Below are positions 16,296 through 29,425 of a stretch of DNA of 64,000 bases, one piece after another. Position numbers and translations under genes: made by a program. Source of the DNA: Adineta vaga (lineage: Eukaryota > Rotifera); assembly GCA_021613535.1 (NCBI GenBank), contig CP075492.1:12834001-12898000 (forward strand), read 5' to 3'. Numbering within the stretch: the stretch's first letter is position 1; the number at the start of each line of letters is the position of its first letter. The notes beneath the pieces were generated by a model. The model was not told the DNA's origin. It saw nothing but the letters and a program-made list of their open reading frames with translations, and ran no database searches.

Positions 16296-17613
16296 TGATC
16301 GTAAAAAAAAGTTATTTACTCCAAATCTAAATTTTTACAAATGAAATGACATAAAAGAAGAAATGAGATGAAGGTGAAACATTTCAGTGGATTCATTAAT
16401 AATTCATCGATGTTATTATACGCAGAGAAAAAGAAAAAGAGAAAATATGTCATATATGTTCTGTCATTCATTAACCATTCAATTGTCAATGTCACACCTT
16501 CATTTCATCTTTTTCTTACTAAAAAAGTTTTATTCATTAATGCACTACAATTATTTCATGTGCCATTGGTCTAACATAACAACCAATCAGAATCATGAAG
16601 GAAAAAATGATATTTACCTTTGATTGTTTGAACATTTGCATTCACATTCTGGTTCTTTTGTGTTTTTTATTATTTAAATTTATCCGTTGTTTCTCAAAAT
16701 GATCAACAATTTGGCAAGAAGACGAGTTCTAAAATAAAATGTACTTCACTTGTGTAATTTTCGTATTTTTACCTTTTGTTCTATATTGTATGAATAGAAA
16801 AAAACCACTCTCTGTCTTCGGGTTTGTTTGATTGTGAAATATGACCAAGGGTCAATTGAGAATTATTTACGAAAATGCATGGTAAAATCATCATTGTGTA
16901 GACTATTGTTATCTTTATTTTGTTTGACACTTAATTCTTAGATATTTTTTGCACTGTAGTGTAAACGACATTGAAATTGTATTGATATTGTTATAGATGT
17001 TTGTTAGATTGTATTGTTTCAGTAGATATTTATGTAGATTTGATATGATTTAATTGTGAGTATGCTCACACAATTACAAAAGATATTGCACTTCTTGATA
17101 GAATCTAGAGAAGATTTGCATATTGTTGAAAACTCTCAAACAAGTAAGTTTGCATGTTATCATGGTTTTATTCTGACATCTTCATTTGAATTGCATAGCA
17201 ATAGTATGGACATATATTTTTGTTTTTTTTATTGAGATTAACATAAGCTATGAGTCGCAAAAAGATTTATTGAAAATGAATTTGATACTTCAGATTGAAT
17301 CTTATACAAAGCCTTTAGTTTATTCGATTATCAAATATTTACATTTAAATACTATATTTCAGTTTGATATTTCATTGATACAGTTATTATTATTGTTGAT
17401 CGTTTTATTTTCAATGATAACAAAGAATAAATCAAATCAATTTTGATAAGATATGTAAATTGATAATCTCAACATACTTATCTCATTTATCGAATAAATG
17501 TATTGCTGTAGAGTTTTATGAAAACCTTGAAAATACTTTAATATACTTGTTGTTTCTACGAAGTACTGAGATTTTGTTTTGAGGGTTGATTTGCATGTTT
17601 TTCTGCATTTTTA

Positions 17614-17621
17614 TGACGTCA
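17614..17621. promoter_or_regulatory. perfect CRE palindrome TGACGTCA
   Basis: Exact CREB/ATF site in the spacer between the divergent CDKL and TRPM2 genes, flanked as TTATGACGTCATACC. It is 1.3 kb upstream of the CDKL start and 2.6 kb from the TRPM2 start, so relevance is uncertain. Confidence 0.3.
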
Positions 17622-19322
17622 TACCTTGTTGTGATTTTACGCTGTGAATAATATTCATACAACAGTCTGTACTATTAAATGATATGTCTGTCATGTTTTC
17701 CTGAGAGTTGTTCATTTATTTCTACTTCATTGTAAGTAAAAAGTAGTAAGGAAAATGTGCGAGTTTTGTAAAACAATTTGATTGGAATAGACTTTTTCTT
17801 TTACAAATTTAATCGTAAGTAAATCTTCGATACCTGATCTATATTTGCTTGAATATGATCGTCGATAAATTGTATTATAATTGATAGAAAAAAAAGAGAG
17901 AGGAAAGAAATCCAGTCACTTGTCTTTTGTGATTCTTGAGATATTTGCATTATATAACAACGAAGAAACGAACTATATTTCTCTTCATTGATATTTCGAA
18001 TGAAAATAGGTCAAAATCAACGTTAGTTTATTTCTTTTTTTTACGAGCAAATCGGACGTTACTTTTATAACATAGAACTTTACTCTACTAGTATTATTTT
18101 CTTTCCATGAAGATTAATTATCTCTTTCTGTAACACGTTCGGTCGTCATATCCATCTACAGAAATAGACAAGACTTTATCAGACTGTTAGAGATATAGAA
18201 CAGAATATCCATCATTGACAAGATTTATTTCTTTTTCGAAGTTCGAGAAGAAACAAATAGGAGTTTTTTTCCATTCAATGAACGTATTCTTTTGATCGAC
18301 ATATCGAATACTTTGTCATCACTTCGTTTTTTTTAATCGATTAAGTTAAATATTAATTTAACTTTTTATTTTCAGTTTCGATTATGTTTTAAATACATAT
18401 AATACATTTCATTTCAATATGTGCACAATTCGAAGCCATAGAAGTTTGCCCATCTATTTGTAATAGCAATCGTGACAATAATAACAACAACAACACGCGA
18501 ACCTTGAAAAACAATAACTTGTGGTAAAGTAGGCTTTTTATAAGGCGAATGATCGTTTGAAATATTGACTAAACGAACGAAAGAATTTATTTATCATAAA
18601 CAAGCATTGAAGCGTCTATGAATAACAGGTAAAAGAAAACCATATTAGACGTACAATTTTTTTCAAAAGAATTAAATCAACATATTAATAAATTGGTAAA
18701 TAAAAGAAAGAAACGGATTCATTCGAGTGATTTGATAGACTTTTTGTTTTAAAAGTAAATCGAATAGGAAGATTACATGTAGAAATGAACTGTGAGAATA
18801 ATTGATCTGTATTGAATCTATCGATAATGACATTGAAATTGACGAATCAATGTTAATCGTTAAAGAGTTTTAGTTCGCTATAGAAACTATTATAAACATG
18901 TTATACATATGCAGTTTTTTTCCTGCTCTGTTATTTGTAATTCTCGGACTATTATGTATACTTATTCATCGGTTCTTTCTCTCTCTTTCTCTCTCGTTAT
19001 AATGTATATAAAACGAATAGTTTGTCAATATCGATATATATATTCAACAGTATTTATGTTTACTAATGCTTGAGGCTTTTCTTGTCTGATTTACTTCTTT
19101 TCTTCAAACGTTCAAAAGATCTTTCAGTCTATTCTCTTGTCTTCAAATGATCAACGAAAAGTATAATGAAGTAATTCTATACAAAATATTTTTTGTTCGT
19201 TCTCTCGTATATAAATTCTTATAGAATAATTTCCAAAGAGAAAAAAAAAATGTTTGTCGATAAATTTACGTCAATGAGACATTTGACTTTTTTCTTTTAA
19301 TCTTACTAATATTGATAAGAAC

Positions 19323-19341
19323 ATATATATATATATATATA
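19323..19341. repeat. (AT)n microsatellite
   Basis: Uninterrupted AT dinucleotide run followed by a short GTGTGTGT stretch. Confidence 0.8.
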
Positions 19342-20190
19342 CGTGTGTGTAGGTCGCAAAGCAGGTACGTATATATGGATTATCTTATTGTATTAATTTG
19401 ATAGGTTATTTATTTATTTGCTTTGTAACTATCTCAACACCCACATAGCACATGTCATTGAAAGCAGACAAACTTTTATATTTGCTCTTTACTTTTATTC
19501 GTATAAACACTTTTTTCCTCTCTCTTTGCTTTGCATTTTTTTCGGATGTTTTATCGATTTTTATAGTTTGATCGTTGATCATGATACTAGAAAAAAAAAT
19601 TGTAATGTAATAGAATGGCATACGACGTGATAGAGCAATTTGGTTGTTGTGTATGTCATAGAAGATGTGTTTATAATAAAGAATGGAACAAATCGAGTTG
19701 TTGACTTCTCTCCTCCGATGAATATATTATTTATGATGGGAAAATCGAAGTATTCTTAGTTTTTTCTTATTAAGATTGGCAAGAGAAGAGACGAAGAAAA
19801 AAAAGGTAGTGAAAAACATTTGAATTAAAATTAATAAAATAGAAGAAGGGAAAAGTTTGTCTCATTTAGTATTTACGTCAACTTTTTTGAAAAAAAACCA
19901 ATTGCATGTCAGCGAGAATATACATCACATTTTTTTGTTCTTTTTTTCATGTATGACTTCATTTTCTTTTTTCTCTCTTGCTCTCTTCTTTCACGTTGTC
20001 TAGTTATGTAGAAACAAAAAGTATTTATTAGTGGCTAAAGAGAAAGAAAAATGTTGAAAGAGAAAGAACAACACATTAAAGCCAAGAGAACGTTTACTTT
20101 GTACATTAGAATATTTTCATATGAAAGTTTTAAATCAGAGGAAAAAGTACTTGACTAATTACAAGTGTCTTTGTACTTTATTTTTTTCAG

Positions 20191-23100
20191 ATGTTTTCTT
20201 CAACAACACAAGAAACCTTAATTGATGACGATGGTCCACCGTTAAATACAACGCTTTTGCGTTCTATATCAGTATTAAATCCAGTTGATTTTCATAGTTT
20301 TATTGAAAAACAATATGGAGCTTGTTGGGGTACATTTAAATTTGAAGATTCATTAAGTGATTATTCAAATGACGTAAGTACTCATATGATATTTCATGAA
20401 AAACGAAAAGAACCTTCGTTTTTCGTTCGTCTTTATGTCAATTGATTATTCACCAATATGTTTAATTTATATTCTAGACTCGCCCATTTCTTTATGTCGA
20501 TGACAATATCGATTTACATGTTTTACGTAAATTTATGATAAACGAATGGGAGTTACAATCAGCAAATATTGTCATTCCTGTACTAAGTGGTGTAACGAAT
20601 AATAAACAATTTAAAAATCCAAAAATGACTGAAACTTTAAGAAATGGAATTAAAAATGTATTTTGAAAGAAATGAAAATGAATTCATAATTCATACATGA
20701 TTTTATTTCATAGGCAGCAAATGCATCTGAAGTATGGTTTCTAACTAATGGTATCGATGCTGGTGTTCCACAATTGATTGGAACAGCTTTTCGAGAAGAA
20801 ATTGTATGAAATAAAGAGAGAGAGAGAGAGAAACAAAAATCAGTGCTTTGTTTTATTGATTCTTTTTCTGTTCAATTTAGGCATTGAGACGAGCAGATGA
20901 TGCTTGGGCTATTCAGATGGGTCGTGCACCAAAGAAACGTAAAACACTTGTTCTAATTGGTATAGTTTGTGATGATGAAATCAAAGATTCTATTGATTTA
21001 AAACCATCGAATGATAAACCAAGGATGGTGAGAAAAATTCATAATTCATAATACTTATGTTTTGTTTTTGTTTTCACTAGGAAATTAAAGTTCCATCACG
21101 TAAACGTGATCAACTTTCTTTAAACAGTGATCATACACATTTTATTATTATACGTGAACATCCAATTGGTCTAAGTTCAAATACAAACAATGGACGTAAA
21201 TCTATCGTAGCTGAGAGTGGAGAAAAACAATTGGAAAAATTAACTGATTCAGCTGAAAGTGCAACTAATAAATTTCGTGATCGATTTGAAGATTTTTTAC
21301 ATCAAGAAAACTTACAACAACCAAATAGTGATTCACAAACTATAGGTAACAGCAGAGCTCTGAAAATCTTATTATACTCACAGAATATACTGTCGAAAGA
21401 GTTCGACTCACTTAGATATTAGTTATTCTTGTTTTTATGATATTTCTGATTCATAGTTCTTTTCAACTATAACCTTACAGTAATCTTCTTTCGATATTTT
21501 GTATATCCAAAAAGAATAACAATGAAATGAGCCAATACATGACATAGAAAAAAGTGTACACGTACTTTCTATGATCAGATCTTTTTTTAACAAATTTCAT
21601 AATCTTCGTAAAACGTACTTAATCAGACGAGTAATCAAATGTATTGTATACTTAATAACCTAGTTAAAAACGAAGGTCAACATGTCTACAGTCATTTTCT
21701 AACTAAAAGTTTATACTCTATAGTTTTTCATTCATTTCTATTGCAAATAATTTAATTCAATGAAAGAATGCAACATAATCGATGACTTTAGAAATTTCTG
21801 ATATGCACGTCATTTATTCTCATTTTCTTTGTTTATTGTTATCTAAAGATAGAAAATGATTAATGAGACATATTTATTCAATCTTAGATTTTCTTTCGAC
21901 AACTCCATTATTAACTCGAAAAAGTAATCCATGGAGTGAAGATGGTTTTCCGATGGTATGCACATTAGTCCGTGGTACACCGGGAACTATCGAATTATTA
22001 TATCAAAAAATTCAACAAGAAGTTCCTTGTGTAGTTCTCAAAGGAACTGGATCTGCTGCTGATATAATTGCATTTGCATATGAAGAAATCAGTGCAAAGT
22101 AATGTTTGATAAAACGAACTACTATTTGATCTTTTATTGTATTGTTGTTTTTTGTTTTTCATTTAGAAATGATAAAGAATATGAAGATAGTTATTTAAAA
22201 GTTGAATTATCTCGACGTTTACTTGATGAATATCCAGCATTGAAAGATAATAATGTTAAACGAAATGAAATTCGTGATCATATTATATCAATTGTGAAAA
22301 AAGCAGATCAAGGCAAACGAAAATTTTTAACATTCGTCGATGTGAATAGTACTACAGCATCATTAAATGATTTTCATAAATTTATTCTTTCCGCTTTATT
22401 ACAATGTATGTTATTGAAAAAATGAAAATGAAAAATTAATATTTTCTTTGTTTTAGCACAAAAAACGGCTACAGGAAATAAAGTCAATGTTCAATTGAAA
22501 CGAAATCTTCTATTAACATTAGATTGGAATTTACCAGATTTAGCTCTGTCAGAAATCTTTCAACGTGATGATGATATGAAACATTCAATACAAACAGATC
22601 TTTTTGATAAAGCTGTTCTAGGAAAAAAACTTGAACCTTTCGTTGATTTATTTCTCGATCGAGAATTTGCTTTACATCGATATTTAAAATCAGATAAATT
22701 AGTTAGTTTATTTAATCAAGCAAAAGATCGAGAATTTTTAACAACAACATCACTTGAAGGCATTCTTGGTTTAACTGGAGTAATGATCTAAGAATTGTTT
22801 TTGTCAAAAAAAAAACTCGAAAGATTTCATTTTTTTTTCTTGATTATTTTCTAGGATGAAGATGAAATGCCGAAAGATTTTGTTGAACAAGGCCTCAATC
22901 ATATTGTGAAACGTTTAACAGGAATTAGTCATTTTTTTAGTAAACATGAAATGGATTGTAATGCAATGGGTATTTACTTCGGTGATAAAACTGATAAAGG
23001 TGTTCAACGACAACGAATACGTGCAGAGAAAAAAGTCTGATCTGAATTTCTTTGTTTTTTTTCGAAGGATATTTGACAACAGAAAATATTTGCCTATTTA

Positions 23101-26100
23101 GGCTCTTCGACATTTGATTATCTATGCAGTTCTAATGAATCGTCATCAATTAGCGAAAATTCTTTGGAAACGTTCTTCAGAACCAATTCCATTAGCATTA
23201 ATTTGTTGTATGATGTTCAAAAAATTAGCACCTTATTGCCATGAATCTTATCAAAGATTATTAATTGAAAAACAAGCAAAGTAATATTCGAAACTTGTTT
23301 CTTTATTGAGAAAGTGTGTTCTGTTCGATGAGAGAAAGAAATTATGGTTTCTCACAAATGATAGACACTAACTATGTATATTTTAGGGAATTTTCTGATT
23401 GTGCTGTTGGTGTACTTGATAAAGCATTCAATGAAGATAATATGAGAACATTTGAAATGCTTGATGAAAAGCATCCAGTAAGATAGGATTTTTATATGAA
23501 GGAAACAGGTTGTGTTTAAAACAGATTTGTATTTAGGATTGGAATCATATGGCAACTGTTGAATTAGCTTATAATGCAGAAAATAAAGAATTTATGGCAC
23601 ATGCTGCTTGTCAAAAATGGGTTACTAGGCAATTTTATGGAGAAATTACACCTCGAGAATTATCATGGGGTTTATTTAAATGTCCCGATTATCTTAAAGT
23701 CAGTTGTTGCTGACATCTGATTTTGTACAATTTAATAATGAATGTTCTTTGAATAGATCATTTTCAGTGCTTTTCTAATATTTCCAATGTGGTTTTGGAT
23801 TAATTTCTCTCCAATTGGTCAAGCACCACCAGCACCAAAAAAAGCGAGTGATCTACAAGACACTAAAGGTGCAACCACAGAACCCGAACAAAAACTTGAA
23901 GGTTAATTAAAATTCGATATTCTTCGTATAACTCATTCATGTTCTATATAGAAGGAAAAAAATTAAGTGAATACGTTGGAGAAGTGAACGTTCGTGAAGG
24001 AGTAAGTTGCGTATGTTCTTTTTCAATTTCTTTGAATTTTTTTTGTTTAGAATAGCATATTTCGACGAATTAGAAATCGTTTCCATAATGGTTTATTTAA
24101 AAATAAATCGAAAACATCTGCTGCTAATTCAAATTCAGATGAAGAACCAATGAGTCATTGGGAAGAAATTGGCGTACTTTGGACAGCACCAATCACAAAA
24201 TTTTATACAAATTTTGTTGCTTACATCGTATTTTTAGCATTCTTCACCTTAGCTGTTATGTGGCCATCATGTGGAAATCTCTTATTAGATTGTTTTGTTT
24301 GGTTTTGGACGGCATCGATTGCATTTGAAAATACACGTGTTGCCTATGAAAAATATTGTGTAAGACTTGAAATCTATGCATAGACAAACTAGTATCTAAT
24401 TGATTATTTAGTCTCAAAGTAGTTTACCATTACAACGTGCTGTATTAGAAGTTATTGTTCAAACGATATTTCTAGCATTGTATTTAATTGTAAGAATTAT
24501 TGGTTTATGGAATTTTGGAAGTATGTGAAAAGAAAAACATGAAAAAAATCGATAGATTGAATTTCTTTTTCTTCTAGCATGTCAAATATTGACTGCAAAG
24601 GCAATCTTAGGTATTGGTTTGATTTATTATTATTATCGAATATTATTCATCTTCTTACCAATCAGTCCTAAACTCGGTCCAATGATGATTCGTCTTCGTT
24701 GTATGGTAAATTTTATTTGATCTTCTTGCATGTATTAACAATGCGAAGATTATCTTCCTTTTTTTCTAGATTATGGATGATTTCTTTACATTTCTACAAT
24801 TGTTTGTCATCTTTATGATATCATCGGGTGTAGCAATAACAGCTGTACTTTATCCACATTATCCATTGGGATTAGAATTATTTACAAAAGCTTTTGTATT
24901 CCGTGGTTTAATGGCATTATTTAGTAGTGAAATGTCTGATTTGAAAAATCAACATCAATCCTGTTCAATTAATGCAACAAGTTCGGCAGACACGGAATAT
25001 GCTTGTCTACGATTATCACATGGTTTATCATTTAAATGTAAGAAATCAATTTCGAAAAACTTCGAATGTAAAATAATGAAATTTTAGATGATAATCTTTA
25101 TGCTTATAATCGATATGGTATAACTTCGCCTAAATGTAATCAAACATCATGGATAGCCTGGTTTTTACTAATTCAATATTTCTTTTTGGCAAAACGTTTT
25201 CTCACGTCACTTTTAACTGCAATGTTCGGGTATGTAGAAGAGATAGATGAATGAAGTATTAAAAGATGAAATTTTTCTTCCATTGCATTTTAGTTTAACT
25301 GGAGCGAGAGTACAAAGTCAATCGGAACAAATTTGGATGTATAATCGATATGAAATTGTTATGGAATATGCAAAACGACCTCGATTACCACCGCCCTTTG
25401 TTGTCATTTCATATATTGGTTAGTTTGTTGTTGGATAAAAGCATCTGATTTGTTTCTCAAGAGGAGAATTCGTGCTAATCATTAAGTTTTTATGAACATA
25501 TTTTTAGGAATGTTAATATCAAATGGCAGTCGTCAATGTGTTTTAAAATTGAAAGAATACTCAGATAAAAAGACTAACTTATTACATCAATCTCAGCGAC
25601 GTTCAACTGGAACGAACGCTCTTCTTTCTGAGAACGATCCAAATCCTACATCATTTAATTTAAATATTGATGCGAGTACAAGTCAACTCACTGATACAAA
25701 TGAAGATCATTCTTTACTTGGACGATTACTTAATTGTAAACCATGTCGTCAAGTGACGGAAACTCATAAGAAAAAATTAGTATGTTATTGTAATGTTCTT
25801 ATGAAATGGAAGAAAACTTTATTCTGCTTTTTAGGAAGATGCAAAACGAAATTGGGAAGATAGTGAAGCAAATCTCTATTGGAAATATAAAGCAGTAGAA
25901 TTCTATGCTAAAACTCAAGAAGCAGATAAAGTCCAAGAAAAATTGGACAATCTATCGAATAGGTACTATGATCAATGATAGATTTTGTTTTCTTTCGATT
26001 CAATTTCTTTAATAAAACTAATTCTAGTGTAACAAATGTACAAAAAGATATGGATGTTCAGCGAAAATCATTACGACAAATCAATGATCGTGTTGTTACA

Positions 26101-27700
26101 TTAGAAAAATTAATGATTGATTCTCATATACTATTGGAAAAGATTCGAGCAACTATTCAACAGGAAGATAAATCCTTACCTGAAACACAAAAATTTATTC
26201 ATATTTTATCTCGTGAATCTCCATATATTTATACAAATGAAGCAAGATTTCCTGTTACGGAAAGATATATTCCATGGAAGGTAAAAATGACAATGACTTT
26301 TTTTTTTCAAAATTGAAAATGGAATTTAGGTACCATTTGATTTGTATGATCCAACTATTATAACTTTGCCGAAAGAACATAATTGTTTTCGAGATGACGA
26401 ACGACCATTTGTCGAACCAAATCTGTACGTTTTTATGCTTTAAAAAGGATTTCAATAGATTGATGAAATATTATTTATAGATTAAAAGTAAATTCAACCG
26501 ATGATCAATTTCAATCTGAAGTAGATACATATGTGACACCAGTGACTCCAATATGTCAACCAGGAACATTTGGAGCTATTGAACCAGCAATGGCACATGT
26601 TAATAGCGATTTTACTATGCCATCATCAGAATATAAATGGAATCAAATTATTGAATTACAATTACTCGATGGCAAAAAGGTTTGTTGAAAAGTTATTGAT
26701 AAACTAAGAAGAATCTTCTTTTTCAGATGATCGTTGATCGAACAACTTGGGTAACAAATCCAGTAGATAAATCACCAGTGATCTATCGATTAGATACTCA
26801 ATTACTGATACCATTGTATGTTATTTTTGAAAATAATTCTTCTAAATAATAATTGATTTTGTCCGTAATTCAAGGAGTCCAATGGGACGTACAGGTGTTC
26901 GTGGACGTGGTGCATTGATTCGTTGGGGTCCAAATAAATCTATAATGGCAATTATTACTCGATGGAAAAAACATCGAGGACAATTTGCAATTGTTGATGG
27001 ACAAAGAATATTAGAAGCTATGGTTTTTAAAGATAAATTTACCAATGATTGGAAATTACCAGGAGTAAAATTAGATTTGAAGAATAATTTCGTTTGCAAT
27101 CAAATTGATTTTGTTTTAGGGAAAAATTTTAGGAGTTGAATCACCATATGGAGCTGTTTGTCGTAGTTTTAATAAACTTGCTTTTCAAGATGATGATTCC
27201 GAACATAGTTTATCACTTCAAGAAAGAGATATGATTGAAGTAATTACGAAGAATCAAGTTCATTCAATTTGAATAATCTAAAAATCTATACTTTTTTCCT
27301 TGTAGCATTTTGAATCATTTGCTCGTTCATCCGAAGGTACTGATAGACCAAATAGTTTTGAATCTCATATGGTTTATCGAGGTAAATTTTATTTGATTTA
27401 TTGACTATTCTTCAATGAAATATTTAGGTTATATTGATGATGTAAGAAATACTGATAATGCTTGGGTTGAAGCTGAAATATGGAATTTTCATTACGGCCA
27501 AACAATGTCATTTCCAAGTTTACGTACAGATGTAGATAAATCGATTGATTACTTATTTTCAGAAGTTTATTAAATTACTTTTTCTTTGTTTATAGGGTAT
27601 GGCATTTTGGAAAGATGTAACTTATAATTCTCGAGGATTTCTTATGCAAACGTCGATATTACGAGAAATAGCTCGAATTCATGATGCTTATTTTGAGTGA
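20191..27700 (+). CDS. TRPM2-like channel with NUDT9-homology domain
   Basis: Ca2+-permeable cation channel of the melastatin TRP family; TRPM2 is gated by ADP-ribose and Ca2+ during oxidative stress. I traced 31 exons (20191-20373, 20478-20657, 20714-20803, 20881-21027, 21081-21345, 21888-22098, 22167-22405, 22457-22779, 22855-23034, 23102-23280, 23387-23477, 23537-23698, 23757-23901, 23952-24001, 24051-24359, 24412-24520, 24578-24705, 24770-25037, 25088-25229, 25294-25418, 25508-25779, 25835-25962, 26028-26280, 26330-26424, 26481-26679, 26727-26815, 26875-27064, 27120-27239, 27306-27381, 27428-27531, 27596-27700); every junction keeps frame, about 1718 residues. N-terminal melastatin homology (WGTFKFEDSLSDYSND, LVRGTPGTIELL), S1-S6 about 868-1136, TRP helix (QSEQIWMYNRYEIVMEYAKR), a coiled coil near 1290-1340, then NUDT9H from about 1440 (MGRTGVRGRGALIRWGPN, YIDDVRNTDNAWVE). 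The Nudix box keeps G-x5-E-x7-R but REUXEE reads RSFNKL, so hydrolysis is unlikely. One intron (21346-21887) is far longer than the rest. Confidence 0.93.
27120..27179 (+). other. degenerate Nudix box in the TRPM2-like gene
   Basis: Residues about 1585-1604: GKILGVESPYGAVCRSFNKL. It aligns to the GX5EX7REUXEEXGU consensus with the glycine, first glutamate and arginine in place, but the metal-binding E and EE positions are S and KL. Confidence 0.75.
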
Positions 27701-28268
27701 ATTCTAATAAATTACTATGTGATAATTCAAATGTTATTCAAATATATCTTATTCCATCATTCATTCTTTTTTTTATTCAGTTTTTTTTTCATTTATGTTT
27801 GTATATATATATATATCTTTGTGTTTTTATTTGCTTTCTTACTGAAATGATATTTTCATGCTCATTTATTTAGAGCTTAAGTAAAACCAATATCAATATG
27901 TTCTTGTCTTTCGTTCGTAGGAAACACTTGTTTCTATGAATAATTCTCTCAAGAAAATCAGAATCAGTATAACAATCTTCTTCTCGATATAATTCAATCA
28001 GTCGAACATGAACTATTACGATGATTACATCATCGTTTCATTGATTATAGCACAAATTTTAAGATTATTAGATTTCGAAGCGAATAGCGATTGCTCTATG
28101 TATATCTCGCATATTATCCTGAGTTCTTTTACTTTCCTTCTCAAAAACTTTCATCAATCAGCGACTCTCTCGTCGGTCTTCGTTGATTGGTTGATACTTA
28201 ACCACAAAATAGTTTTGTAAGATCCATGTTGTTGTTTTTCTGCTAATGATGTCATTTGATAACAACAG
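27701..28268. other. convergent spacer
   Basis: Shared 3' region of the TRPM2-like gene (+) and the BTB gene (-). An AATAAA at 27705-27710 lies just after the TRPM2 stop and may be its polyadenylation signal. No coding region was seen. Confidence 0.4.
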
Positions 28269-28919
28269 TCATCGTTTGATTATTATTATTGAATGTAGAT
28301 TAACTGCTTTTTCGTATAGATCAGCGACTAAATTTGGATAGGTTTGTCGAAATGTAGTCCAATCTGCAGTTCCTGTTGTTTCTGCGAAGATTTGCGCTAG
28401 ATTATGATTGATAAATTTTAATGCTAGATCTTTCAAGCGTGTCGCTGTATGTCGATCGGCAAGTATTAATAATCGAAGACAATTCTCTTTTGTTAGAATA
28501 AAATAATCTTCTGCTAAGATTTTCAAACTTTCAACATGATATTTATCAGCTAATTCAAGTATTTCTTCCGCTTTCTTTTCATCATTAAAAACGCATACGT
28601 CTGAATAGAGATATTGAAGAAATAAATCAATTGATGATGAATTATAATCATTTAGAATTAGACATGAATTTGTCATTTCAATTGTATCATGTTGTTGAAA
28701 CATAGTTAGAAAAACATTCGATCGAGCAGCAAGAATAGATCGATGAACAGGATAAATACATTCTCCAACTTGAATGATAAAATCAGAAAAATAATTTTGA
28801 GATTTTAAAGCAAGTAGATCACGATTAAGTGAACGAGTAAATATTGTTTGATTACAAGAACATTCTGTTTGACGACAATTTGAACGACGACATGATTTCG
28901 ATGACATCGATAATGACAT
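28269..28919 (-). CDS. BTB/POZ-domain protein
   Basis: Single-exon, 216 residues. The N-terminus is short and Cys-rich (CRRSNCRQTECSCNQ). A BTB fold follows at about residues 40-145: YFSDFIIQVGECIYPVHRSI, LAARSNVFLTMF, then IDLFLQYLYSDVC. After it come helices of the BACK/3-box type (AEEILELADKYHVESLKILA, LRLLILADRHTATRLKDLAL). This arrangement is typical of SPOP-like and other substrate adaptors of CUL3 ubiquitin ligases, but no MATH, Kelch or zinc-finger substrate domain is present, so the target is unknown. The Cys-rich head might bind zinc. It is divergent to the carboxypeptidase gene about 500 nt away. Confidence 0.85.
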   Translation of the reverse strand: MSLSMSSKSCRRSNCRQTECSCNQTIFTRSLNRDLLALKSQNYFSDFIIQVGECIYPVHRSILAARSNVFLTMFQQHDTIEMTNSCLILNDYNSSSIDLFLQYLYSDVCVFNDEKKAEEILELADKYHVESLKILAEDYFILTKENCLRLLILADRHTATRLKDLALKFINHNLAQIFAETTGTADWTTFRQTYPNLVADLYEKAVNLHSIIIIKR

Positions 28920-29425
28920 GATGAGAAATGAAAAATCAAACTGAAATATTTGATTATATAAATCTCCATGGCAGCAAAATAGTTTCTTAGTTATTGTTTT
29001 TTTTATTAATATTTGCTTTTGTTATTACGTATTTTCTAAGAGGGAGGATAAACTATAGATACTTAACTGATAAGTTACTTATTCATCGATAGTTTTATTC
29101 TTATAGCACATTCAACAGCTCGTATGTCAGAAGCAACAAGTAGGAGAAGAAAAAAAACTATCGTCAGGAAAAATTCTTCTTTTCTCTCATCGTTGACGTC
29201 GATAATTGCGTAGGCCGGTCACAGGACGGCATCAAGTGAAAATTACATACTAACATGAACAAATAACAGACGATAGTTCCCGAAGAAAAGAAAAAGAAGA
29301 ATATTCTTTCTTTTTTTTCTTTGCTTGTTTGAAAGCGTTCTTTCGCGAGTCTTTTTCCGTCGGTCGTTGTTGTTATTTTTCATGATACAACTATTTTTAT
29401 TTCTTTTTTTCGCTCGTAGATAACA
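28920..29425. promoter_or_regulatory. divergent promoter region, BTB / carboxypeptidase
   Basis: About 500 nt separates the BTB start (-) from the carboxypeptidase start (+), so both promoters must lie here. A half-CRE TGACGTCG occurs near 29202. The carboxypeptidase ATG follows a CGCTCGTAG with AG 6 nt upstream of ATG (tagataacaATG), so a 5' UTR intron is possible. Confidence 0.4.

Larger units (their letters stand above)
16296..20190. other. 3.9-kb spacer between CDKL and TRPM2
   Basis: Divergent upstream regions of the CDKL kinase and the TRPM2 channel. No exon with recognisable protein content was found. Open frames at 16368-16623, 17186-17446 and 19406-19630 are AT-rich and look accidental. 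It contains a perfect CRE palindrome at 17614-17621 and an AT dinucleotide run at 19323-19341. Because the TRPM2 ATG sits directly after a TTTTTTTCAG acceptor, at least one TRPM2 5' UTR exon should lie here. Confidence 0.45.

Noticed and set aside
17186-17446. 86-residue frame in the CDKL/TRPM2 spacer
   Set aside because: Ile/Leu/Phe-rich composition typical of AT-rich noise; no splice or domain support.
26842-27099. Minus-strand frame inside TRPM2 exon 27
   Set aside because: Antisense shadow of the NUDT9-homology exon.
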